From: Spirochaetota bacterium
GTDB taxonomy: Bacteria > Spirochaetota > B62-G9
NCBI GenBank assembly: GCA_026990615.1
Contig: JALXDB010000078.1
Coordinates: forward strand, 1-8,204
Direction: 5' to 3'
Length of the DNA stretch: 8,204 nt
Shown here: in pieces, positions 1-6,191 of the stretch
How positions within the stretch are numbered: position 1 is the stretch's first letter
Layout: the number at the start of each line of letters is the position of its first letter
The notes under the pieces: generated by a model
The model's database searches: none
Seen by the model: only the letters and a program-made list of their open reading frames with translations
Told to the model about the DNA's origin: nothing
Position numbers and translations under genes: made by a program

Positions 1-642
1 AATCAATTTTTCAAGCACCGCCTTTTCCTCATCATTTTTAATTCCCTCAAGTACATCTTTCCAAGCCTTATCCCTGGCTTCAAGGTAATTTTTATAGGGC
101 ATGCGTCCTCTTTTAACCACCCTGTAGTAGTACTCCACTTCGTTCTTGGATTTCACCTTCTCTATCTTTTCCCAGTAAGTATCAGTAACAATAAAGCCAA
201 TTACAGGGACACTTTTTGAAACAGTTGCAACATAGCTCTGAAAATTCTCCGAATATTCCTCTTGAGTACCGGACATCGCCTCCCTGAACTGGGATTCTAC
301 AAGAGTCTTTATCCCCTCGGCTATTCTTTTTCTCAGTTCACCCTCTGCAATTCTCTCAGCCGCTCTCCTATCCTTTGCAGAAACATCGGCCTTAACAACT
401 ATAAACTTTTCTCTTTTAATTTTCACAATTTGAAACTCAGGTTCATCCACCCACTTTGGCGTCTTTTTTGAACTTTTCTGAACAATAAACTCTTCACCGA
501 CCTTCGCCTTTTTAACAGGCCTCACCTTAACAAGGCTCTTTTCTGCACAGGAGTTCAATACAAGAGCAGCTATAGATATCAAAAATACTATAACCAATGC
601 TCTTAGACTTTTTCTCACTTTATTCTTCATTTTATTTCCCAT
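1..642 (-). CDS. LPP20-like outer-membrane lipoprotein, 3' end missing
   Basis: This open frame runs from an ATG at 642 off the left edge of the window, so only the first 214 codons are visible. The start is supported by a strong GGAGG six bases upstream; an in-frame ATG at residue 5 has no comparable site. Residues 1-31 form a lipoprotein signal peptide: a basic N-terminus, a hydrophobic core at about 14-29, and a lipobox-like LNSC with the lipidated Cys at 32. After a Lys-rich linker comes PKWVDEP (62-68), the short motif that commonly opens LPP20-type lipoprotein domains. It is followed by VSAKDRRAAERIAEGELRKR (87-106), an alpha-helical segment typical of the same family. The remainder is charged, with a YYYRVVK strand near 171. 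It is the last visible gene of the minus-strand operon, 89 bases after its upstream neighbour. FlgP of Vibrio and Campylobacter is an LPP20 lipoprotein of the flagellar basal disk, so a similar ring or scaffold role is possible but inferred. The lipoprotein call is solid; the family call is moderate. Confidence 0.85.
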   Translation of the reverse strand, partial: MGNKMKNKVRKSLRALVIVFLISIAALVLNSCAEKSLVKVRPVKKAKVGEEFIVQKSSKKTPKWVDEPEFQIVKIKREKFIVVKADVSAKDRRAAERIAEGELRKRIAEGIKTLVESQFREAMSGTQEEYSENFQSYVATVSKSVPVIGFIVTDTYWEKIEKVKSKNEVEYYYRVVKRGRMPYKNYLEARDKAWKDVLEGIKNDEEKAVLEKLI

Positions 643-676
643 TTTCTTCCTCCGAATAATTAATATTTTTTAAAGA

Positions 677-711
677 GATGGTACAACCATCCAAAACAGT
701 ACTGTTTCTGG
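677..711 (-). promoter_or_regulatory. two adjacent hairpins in intra-operon spacer
   Basis: The 89-base spacer between the two lipoprotein genes holds a perfect 14-base palindrome, AAACAGTACTGTTT (694-707). CCA/TGG arms flank it on either side, giving a hairpin with one bulged base. Directly next to it is GATGGT-loop-ACCATC (677-691), a 6-bp stem with a 3-base loop. Read on the minus strand, the second stem is followed by UCUUU and then an A-run, which is a poor U-tract. It is therefore at best a weak terminator or attenuator; an RNA-processing site or an operator is equally possible. The structures are seen in the sequence; the function is inferred. Confidence 0.4.
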
Positions 712-731
712 TTATCTTTCAGCTCTAAAAA

Positions 732-1964
732 CTACTCCCTTATGCCGAAGATTACAGCATTCCCCCTTGATACCAAGACTTCCAGATTTTCAAATCCTTC
801 CTCATTCTGTATATTGTCCATTATCTCATTGATTAGTTCATTTTTTCTGCCCATATAGTAGACATAGTACTTGGCCTGTCCCGGTGCTGCAGATACCTCT
901 TTCAGGCTCCGGAAATTCTTCGTCTTTCTGATTGCATCTACAAACTCCCTCAGCAGTTTGTAATTGTCAATCCCCTGGACCACCACCTCGTACCTGATGC
1001 CTTTTTCAAAGGCCTTCATCATATACTGCCTGCTGAGCTCTATTACCGGCTTAATAGCCTTTTCAACGGCAACCTCAACACACTTCCTCATTGCTGCGTC
1101 CTTGCCGCTGGGCAATCCAAGCTTTCCAGAATACCCGGTCTCCGTACCGAGGCCTCTTCCCGTTGCACTTTCATAGGCTTTGAGGTCAATGGACGCCGAG
1201 GCAAAGTATATTCCTCCCTCTTTTCCAAGGTATTCAACCTTTCCATCCACCACTATGTAAATATCAGCATTCAGAGCCTGTGCAATAAGCTGAACAACAC
1301 TCACACTTCCTTGGGTAGCCTTGTAGAGCTTAATATATTCATCCTTTATCTCATTGATTCTGTCCAGATCAACATATTCATATCCTTTACTTGCCAGGTA
1401 GTTGTTAACCCTGTTAACGCATAACCTGGCATATTCATCACTTATATTTTTATCTTTGGGCTCAAAATAGACAAGATAGGTGAGATTATCGATAGCTTCA
1501 TTTATTATTGGTGCATATGGTGATTTGGAATAATTCTTCTTTTCCTTCTTTGCAGGAATTTCAATTTCAAGAGTTTTGATGCTGTCAATTATTCTATCCT
1601 TATCAAATACAACTCGCATGTAAACTACCGTGCCCTCTTTAGTCTTCACTTTATCCGTAATATCGTAAGACACAACAAAGCTTTCGCTAATACTGTACAC
1701 ATACTCATCAAGCTTTTTTCTGTTCTTTTTTTCATTCTCTTCGCCGATTATATTTACAACTACTTTCTTAAGGGCATCCCTTAGGGCCTTATCCTTTGCA
1801 CTGGCAAACTTTCTGTCCTTCCCTACACCATTCGCCACAACTGTATTTACTTTTTTTTCATACCCTTTTTTAACACTTTTGCCTGTGCAACCTGATAAAA
1901 TCATAATAAATACGATGGCCAGTGCAAAAATCATAGTTGAATATCTAAATCCCTTCCCTCTCAT
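732..1964 (-). CDS. lipoprotein with LPP20/FlgT-N-like and TolB/CsgG-like domains
   Basis: The 410-residue product has a clear lipoprotein signal peptide: hydrophobic core at about 11-23, lipobox LSGC, lipidated Cys at 26. The ATG at 1964 is preceded by GGAGGT six bases upstream. Three regions can be read. Residues about 39-132 (beginning VVANGVGKD, then an Ala/Lys/Asp-rich helix, ending YMRVVFDKD) resemble the LPP20/FlgT N-terminal fold. Residues about 155-310 include a helix with VNNYLASKGYEYVDLDRI and then QLIAQALNADIYIVVDGKV, a pattern seen in periplasmic TolB/CsgG-like domains where a subunit name or target is followed by a strand. Residues about 322-410 form another mixed alpha/beta unit beginning IRYEVVVQG. 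There is no catalytic motif, so it is probably structural and anchored to the inner leaflet of the outer membrane. It sits 22 bases downstream of the FlgT-like barrel gene and so is almost certainly co-transcribed and perhaps a partner. I recognise no single named family over the full length. Confidence 0.85.
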   Translation of the reverse strand: MRGKGFRYSTMIFALAIVFIMILSGCTGKSVKKGYEKKVNTVVANGVGKDRKFASAKDKALRDALKKVVVNIIGEENEKKNRKKLDEYVYSISESFVVSYDITDKVKTKEGTVVYMRVVFDKDRIIDSIKTLEIEIPAKKEKKNYSKSPYAPIINEAIDNLTYLVYFEPKDKNISDEYARLCVNRVNNYLASKGYEYVDLDRINEIKDEYIKLYKATQGSVSVVQLIAQALNADIYIVVDGKVEYLGKEGGIYFASASIDLKAYESATGRGLGTETGYSGKLGLPSGKDAAMRKCVEVAVEKAIKPVIELSRQYMMKAFEKGIRYEVVVQGIDNYKLLREFVDAIRKTKNFRSLKEVSAAPGQAKYYVYYMGRKNELINEIMDNIQNEEGFENLEVLVSRGNAVIFGIRE

Positions 1965-1986
1965 TTTGCGACCTCCAGTTAATATT

Positions 1987-3561
1987 CTAAAATCTCATAC
2001 TGTATCCAGCCATTATTTCATAGCCGGATATATCCACACTTTTTAATTGACCGAACAACGGATAAACATTATCGCTGTCACTCCCTATGCTGACAGAATC
2101 CATCTTATCACCCGAAGTTTCCTCTATAAGCAGGAACCATTTTTTAATCCTGGTATACAGTCTGTAAGAAATCCCAAAATACAGGGCCTGGTCACGTGCT
2201 ACAACAAACTTCAATCCGGCTGTACCTTTAATACCAACCCCAAGCCCGTATATTGAGACATACGGGTCCTGATCAAAATCTATCTCTGTTCCGTTAATTT
2301 TAATAAAATCTAATATAAGGCTATTTCTGTATATTTTCTCTTTGAAGGTAGACATGTAAAGAACGCCTGCTTCCACGCCAAACTGCAATTCAACCCTTCT
2401 TTTGTACAGGGATGCAAGAACACCTGCCTCACCAATCCCACCCCAGATCGGAAGATTTAACACGGCGGTACCGTCAACCACAGCCTTAAACCTGTACCCC
2501 AGGTTTGCAGTAACCCTGAACCCGGCGTTAACCGCCATGTTTCTCTCGGGCTGGTTTAGCTCAACATAGAAGTAATTTGTAATCGGGGGTACTGATATAT
2601 CGTCAACCAGAACAATGCTGTAGTTCATGTCAGGTATATTGATCCTGGCAATTCCGGCATTAAAAGTTACATTAATCCCCATCTTAGCCACTTCAACTAC
2701 CTGATCTCCCTCCGTCACCCTTTCCTTTGCATACACAATCCTAGCCTCCGAGTAATCCGGATAAACACGTTTTACCCTCAAAAGGGCGGTGGGCACCGTT
2801 GCAATAGTTCCAGTTTTACCTATCTGCATCTTTGTAAGAACCTCATACTCATCGCCCGGCTTGACCCCCATATTTTCACCAAGGGTGAATAAAACCGTAT
2901 CTCCTCTCACCTCCAGTACAACACTCTTGATTTTAAATATATCAATCTTTTTCACCTGGTATGAAAGCTGTCCAAGAGCATAATCTATCGCCTTTTTTTG
3001 AGCCTTTTTATAATCTGTATCAACCCCTTCACCGGTTAATCTTATCGATGCCTCCCTCTTTCCCTCCCTGACATTTATGAATGTTATATCTATAACAACC
3101 TCAATGTCGTAGGCTTCTTTGAGATACTTGGATGAGCCCGAATATTCTTCAATTTCAGTCTTTTTCACTGTGACATCGGATATTACAGGAACTACAACCA
3201 GAAAGGAATTAACCATCCTGTCAAAATCCTCTCCCTTTATAACTACGGTTCCAAACTTTTCGTCATATGTTCCAAGTTCTTCGGCCTTTTTTGCCCTTAT
3301 CTCCCTGATTCTGCTGATGAAATCATCTATATCCTCTGATGATATTCTATACTCCCCATATCCCAGTACATTGAACCTCTTTTGAGAAACGAAATAGTGG
3401 CTGATAGTTGAGTCTATATACCTTACAGTATCCTCTGAAATATATGTGGAATTTGACTTGGTACCTAAAATAGCTATATCCTTCTTTTTTGAAATTTCAG
3501 CGGATAAAACCACCTGAGAAATTAGTAGAAATATAAGAAGTGCAAGGGACAAGGTTTTCAT
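1987..3561 (-). CDS. secreted FlgT-like protein with C-terminal outer-membrane barrel
   Basis: The 524-residue product starts at an ATG with GGAG five bases upstream. A Sec signal peptide occupies residues 1 to about 20 (hydrophobic core LSLALLIFLLI, cleavage near VVLS/A); there is no lipobox. Residues about 27-205 form an alpha/beta region. It opens with KKDIAILGT and a helix, has VVVPVISDV near 122-130 and VVIDITFINV near 155-164, and then a helix containing KKAQKKAIDYALGQL. This layout resembles the FlgT middle (TolB-N-like) or CsgG-like periplasmic domains. Residues about 211-291 match the FlgT C-terminal pattern: LGENMGVKPGDEYEVL, a later VKRVYPDYSEARIVY strand pair, and a closing VTEGDQVVEV. 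From about 295 to the end the chain is a run of amphipathic beta segments separated by polar turns, and it finishes in MAGYSMRF. A C-terminal aromatic residue is the usual signal for BAM-assisted barrel insertion. FlgT itself is shorter (about 380 residues) and has no barrel. It is the first gene of the minus-strand operon. The domain reading is moderate; the envelope location is strong. Confidence 0.85.
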   Translation of the reverse strand: MKTLSLALLIFLLISQVVLSAEISKKKDIAILGTKSNSTYISEDTVRYIDSTISHYFVSQKRFNVLGYGEYRISSEDIDDFISRIREIRAKKAEELGTYDEKFGTVVIKGEDFDRMVNSFLVVVPVISDVTVKKTEIEEYSGSSKYLKEAYDIEVVIDITFINVREGKREASIRLTGEGVDTDYKKAQKKAIDYALGQLSYQVKKIDIFKIKSVVLEVRGDTVLFTLGENMGVKPGDEYEVLTKMQIGKTGTIATVPTALLRVKRVYPDYSEARIVYAKERVTEGDQVVEVAKMGINVTFNAGIARINIPDMNYSIVLVDDISVPPITNYFYVELNQPERNMAVNAGFRVTANLGYRFKAVVDGTAVLNLPIWGGIGEAGVLASLYKRRVELQFGVEAGVLYMSTFKEKIYRNSLILDFIKINGTEIDFDQDPYVSIYGLGVGIKGTAGLKFVVARDQALYFGISYRLYTRIKKWFLLIEETSGDKMDSVSIGSDSDNVYPLFGQLKSVDISGYEIMAGYSMRF

Positions 3562-3638
3562 ACTATCTCCAATTCTCTGAGTGTATGAACTTATTTCGTC
3601 TGGATAAAATTGGCTCTATAAAATATACATCATTTTAA

Positions 3639-3644
3639 ATTATA
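3639..3644 (-). promoter_or_regulatory. candidate -10 box for the envelope operon
   Basis: On the minus strand this is a perfect TATAAT, about 78 bases upstream of the first gene of the operon. The only -35-like sequence is a poor TTTAAA at 3660-3665 with a 15-base spacer. Because the surroundings are very AT-rich, a chance match is quite possible. No other better-formed promoter is visible for this operon. Confidence 0.3.
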
Positions 3645-3756
3645 TTTCTTACAGATTCATTTAAACTCAGGGTAATATACATGGTTTAAAAACCTATGGG
3701 CAATACACACTAAGCTTTTTTATGCCTTGACTCGATGCTGTAGATTATATAGTTTT

Positions 3757-3772
3757 TTATCAATTTTGATAA
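3757..3772. promoter_or_regulatory. inverted repeat, possible operator
   Basis: TTATCAA and its exact reverse complement TTGATAA are separated by TT. The site lies 36 to 51 bases upstream of the solute-binding protein start. That places it where a dimeric repressor could block transcription or where a leader RNA could fold. It is AT-rich, so chance cannot be excluded. No regulator family is recognised from the motif. Confidence 0.3.
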
Positions 3773-3807
3773 TTAATACCCGTAATTCATCCAGCAAGGT
3801 ACATTTA

Positions 3808-5595
3808 ATGAGACACTCAAGATTGGTACTTCTTTTGATATTAATAATATTAATTCCTCTTTCATGCAAAGAAAAGAAAGTTATCAATATTAGCGGTAAA
3901 TCGAGCAAAACAGAAACAACCGCTGTCCATAGAGATTTAAATCCTCAGTTGAAAGAAGGCACGAGGGGAGGCTCAATCATAAGAGCAGATATTTCTGAAA
4001 TTGACACCTTTAATGTGGTTACAACAAGATCAAAGTCTCTATACGGGGTCTTAAAACTTGTATTTGAGGGATTGTTGAGCATTAATCCCTATACAGGCGA
4101 GATAAAAGGGGGAATCGCCAAAGATTATCAAATAATTAACAATGGATTTTCAATTTTGATACATCTAAACGATAACGTGTACTTCTCAGATGGAGTTAAA
4201 TGTACAGCGGACGACGTTGTGTTCAGTTTTGAAGATATATATCTAAATCCAGAGGTAAACTCCAAGAGGATTGATCTTCTAACTTTCAGAAATAGGACAG
4301 TTAAAATAACAAAGGTAGATAATTTTACTTTGAGAATTGACCTCCCAGTACCTTACAGACCGTTCCTTTACAATCTTACCAGATTAGAGATTCTTCCGGA
4401 ACATATTCTGAAACCTGAGATTGAAAAGAACGGAATCTCATGGTTTAACAATAGCTGGGGGAATCCAGCACAGGGAATAGAAAAGATTATAGGAACCGGT
4501 CCATATAAACTACAGGAATACAAAAAAGGTAAAATGATCAGGCTTGTTAGAAATTCCTTTTTTAACAAAAGGGAAGGCGGACTTTATTTAGATGGAATGC
4601 CCTATCTGGATGAAGTCATAGAGCTTTTAAACCTAGATAATGATTCAAGGTTGTTGAAGTTTCAGATAGGGGAGATCGACTTTTATCCAATAATTGATAC
4701 AGATTTCGAAAACGGAAACTTTGATTCTCTGATAAAAAACAAGAACAAGAGCAACTATAAGATGTACTACCACGGAGATACATTGAGAAGTAGCCACTTC
4801 ATAGCCTTCAATCTGAACCCCCGGGCTGTTAACAGTGAAAAGTATCGATACTTTAATAACAGGGATTTTCGAAAGGCTATCTCAATGTGCATTAACAGAG
4901 ATTTAATCTCAAAGAAACTTTACAGGGGATACTGTTCTACGGACCTGTCTCCTTTAAGAGATATATCTCCCTATTATAAATCAGAAGGAACAGATCCGTT
5001 TGATCCAGACCGTGCAAAAAAGATCCTGTTAAAGCTCGGATTGAAAGATACCAACAACGATGGAATACTTGAACTGCCATCCGGGAAACCCTTCAGGTTT
5101 ACAATCCTTACAAACAAGGACAATCCATTCAGAATAGAAATGGGGAATATTATTCTGGAGGGTCTTAAAAAAGCCGGACTTCAGGCCGAACTTTCTCCTG
5201 TAGAATACGACCTTCTTATCACCAAACTTTTAGACAGTTTCGATTGGGAAGCTGTAATTATAGGTTCCAGCGGTTCTCTGGAGCCAAACGACCTTGCATG
5301 GATATGGGAATCGAGCGGCCCACTTCATCTATGGTATCCCTACCAGAAAAAACCTGCCACCCAATGGGAAAAAAGAATAGACGAACTCTTTTCAATGGGT
5401 CGAACTGCATGGAATACTGAAGATGCAAAAAGGTACTATTTCGAATTTCAGGATATAGCAGCCAGGGAAATTCCTATCATAAATATAGTAACTCCCTACC
5501 AGATATACGCATTTAGAAACGGCTACGGAAATATTTTTTCCTCCGCTGCCACCTACAATTCGATAGGCATTATTCCATACATCTACCAGAAATAG
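3808..5595 (+). CDS. peptide-type ABC transporter substrate-binding lipoprotein
   Basis: The 595-residue product is a family 5 extracellular solute-binding protein (SBP_bac_5; OppA/DppA class), which captures oligopeptides, dipeptides, nickel or similar ligands in the periplasm for an ABC importer. The ATG at 3808 is chosen because AAGGT lies seven bases upstream and it begins a signal peptide: MRHSR, a hydrophobic core LVLLLILIILI, and a lipobox-like IPLSC with Cys 20. The frame stays open upstream to a TTG at 3727, but that would bury the signal. Family marks are VYFSDGVKCTADDVVFSFE (124-142), GTGPYKL (229-235), NNRDFRKAISMCINRD (350-365) and DPDRAKKILLKLG (399-411). These are followed by a DTNNDGILE turn (414-422), an EF-hand-like loop common in this family. 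Length is normal for the family. No permease or ATPase genes adjoin it, so it is an orphan here and its ligand cannot be predicted. It ends 9 bases from the convergent kinase gene. Confidence 0.93.
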   Translation: MRHSRLVLLLILIILIPLSCKEKKVINISGKSSKTETTAVHRDLNPQLKEGTRGGSIIRADISEIDTFNVVTTRSKSLYGVLKLVFEGLLSINPYTGEIKGGIAKDYQIINNGFSILIHLNDNVYFSDGVKCTADDVVFSFEDIYLNPEVNSKRIDLLTFRNRTVKITKVDNFTLRIDLPVPYRPFLYNLTRLEILPEHILKPEIEKNGISWFNNSWGNPAQGIEKIIGTGPYKLQEYKKGKMIRLVRNSFFNKREGGLYLDGMPYLDEVIELLNLDNDSRLLKFQIGEIDFYPIIDTDFENGNFDSLIKNKNKSNYKMYYHGDTLRSSHFIAFNLNPRAVNSEKYRYFNNRDFRKAISMCINRDLISKKLYRGYCSTDLSPLRDISPYYKSEGTDPFDPDRAKKILLKLGLKDTNNDGILELPSGKPFRFTILTNKDNPFRIEMGNIILEGLKKAGLQAELSPVEYDLLITKLLDSFDWEAVIIGSSGSLEPNDLAWIWESSGPLHLWYPYQKKPATQWEKRIDELFSMGRTAWNTEDAKRYYFEFQDIAAREIPIINIVTPYQIYAFRNGYGNIFSSAATYNSIGIIPYIYQK

Positions 5596-5604
5596 GCAAA
5601 GAAT

Positions 5605-6090
5605 CTATGCGAGAATAAGTGCGTCAAAGCCCTCTTCTTCAGTGGGTATTTCGGTTCTGGAGTACAGCTTAACAATTAGATGATCAGGAACAGGGTAGTT
5701 CCTCTTTCTATTCTGCTCTATAAGATATGAAATATCCCTGTTTAAGAATATGCAGGCTATCGTCTTTTTATAATGCCTGGCAATTTCTATGTACCTCTTT
5801 CGGCTCTTTTTTGTAAGACTCGTGTTATCTATCGTTATTGGGATATTTCTATCAAGGTAGTAGTGTATTATATCCTGTTCAATATGTTTTACAAGCCCGT
5901 CTATATCTTCATTCCATTCATCGGGATTCCACTTTTTACCGTGCTCCGTCATAGATTTTAGCATATGCCTTATCTCAAGTCTGTTTATCCTCTTCCTATC
6001 AGGAAAATAGACTTTTGAAAAGTGTGATTTTCCAGCTCCATAATTTCCCAGTATTAGAATTATATCGTAATTTTCCAACCCTTTAAACAT
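5605..6090 (-). CDS. small P-loop kinase, T4 polynucleotide kinase-like (AAA_33)
   Basis: The 161-residue product starts at an ATG with GGGAGG six bases upstream. It is a single-domain P-loop phosphotransferase. The Walker A motif is GNYGAGKS (15-22). A second strand, IPITIDNTSL (83-92), places Asp 88 where the family keeps an acidic metal- or phosphate-contacting residue. The tail from about 124 to 161 carries the family's lid arginines and closing pattern: QNRKRNYPVPDHLIVKLYSR, then EEEGFDALI. This matches the kinase half of T4 Pnk and AAA_33 proteins, which use ATP to phosphorylate a nucleic-acid 5'-hydroxyl or a small molecule. In T4 Pnk the segment NRDDYR supplies the catalytic base Asp 35 and the substrate-binding Arg 38. 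Here the equivalent is NRLEIR (36-41), so Arg 41 is kept but the aspartate is a leucine. The substrate is therefore uncertain, and either an altered mechanism or an inactive enzyme is possible. It is transcribed divergently from aspS, 101 bases apart, and convergently with the solute-binding protein gene. Cytoplasmic. Confidence 0.88.
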   Translation of the reverse strand: MFKGLENYDIILILGNYGAGKSHFSKVYFPDRKRINRLEIRHMLKSMTEHGKKWNPDEWNEDIDGLVKHIEQDIIHYYLDRNIPITIDNTSLTKKSRKRYIEIARHYKKTIACIFLNRDISYLIEQNRKRNYPVPDHLIVKLYSRTEIPTEEEGFDALILA

Positions 6091-6131
6091 TTAAGGCCTC
6101 CCAATTGATTTTCGGGATAATCCAAAAATTC

Positions 6132-6160
6132 TTGACATTGGAAATCTACATATTTAAATT
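6132..6160 (+). promoter_or_regulatory. sigma-70-type promoter for aspS
   Basis: A perfect -35 box, TTGACA (6132-6137), is followed by TTAAAT at 6154-6159 (16-base spacer) or TAAATT at 6155-6160 (17-base spacer), each matching four of six consensus -10 bases. The predicted transcript would begin about 25 bases upstream of the AspRS start codon, so the leader is short. This also argues against a translation start further upstream. Confidence 0.65.
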
Positions 6161-6182
6161 GCCATTGATTCTTAAATTGTAC

Positions 6183-6187
6183 GGGAG
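6183..6187 (+). promoter_or_regulatory. ribosome binding site that fixes the aspS start
   Basis: GGGAG lies four bases before the ATG at 6192. The frame is open back to a TTG at 6105, which would add 29 residues that are not typical of AspRS and would span the promoter. The ATG with this site gives a protein beginning MKNRVFINEL, which fits the family. Confidence 0.7.
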
Positions 6188-6191
6188 AACC

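Larger units (their letters stand above)
3562..3807. other. divergent intergenic region with inverted repeats
   Basis: This 246-base AT-rich stretch lies between the divergent envelope operon and the solute-binding protein gene. I see no plausible gene in it. It holds the inverted repeat TTATCAA-TT-TTGATAA (3757-3772), a smaller one, GGTTT-AA-AAACC (3683-3694), and A/T-rich promoter-like segments for both directions. A TTGACT at 3727 on the plus strand is followed by TATATA at 3746, but the 13-base spacing is too short for a normal sigma-70 promoter. The plus-strand promoter therefore remains unplaced. Confidence 0.6.

Noticed and set aside
262..471. 69-residue plus-strand frame
   Set aside because: It lies wholly opposite the well-supported LPP20-like lipoprotein gene, has no recognisable domain and no good ribosome binding site.
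3727..3751. TTGACT and TATATA as a promoter for the solute-binding protein
   Set aside because: The spacing is only 13 bases, too short for a normal sigma-70 promoter.
3727..3807. Upstream extension of the solute-binding protein from a TTG start
   Set aside because: It would add 27 residues before a clear lipoprotein signal peptide. The ATG at 3808 has a ribosome binding site.
3840..3854. AT-only palindrome near the start of the solute-binding protein
   Set aside because: It falls inside the Leu/Ile-rich signal peptide coding sequence, where such repeats follow from codon use.
6105..6191. Upstream extension of AspRS from a TTG start
   Set aside because: The extra 29 residues are not typical of the family and span a good promoter with a perfect -35 box. 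The ATG at 6192 has a ribosome binding site.
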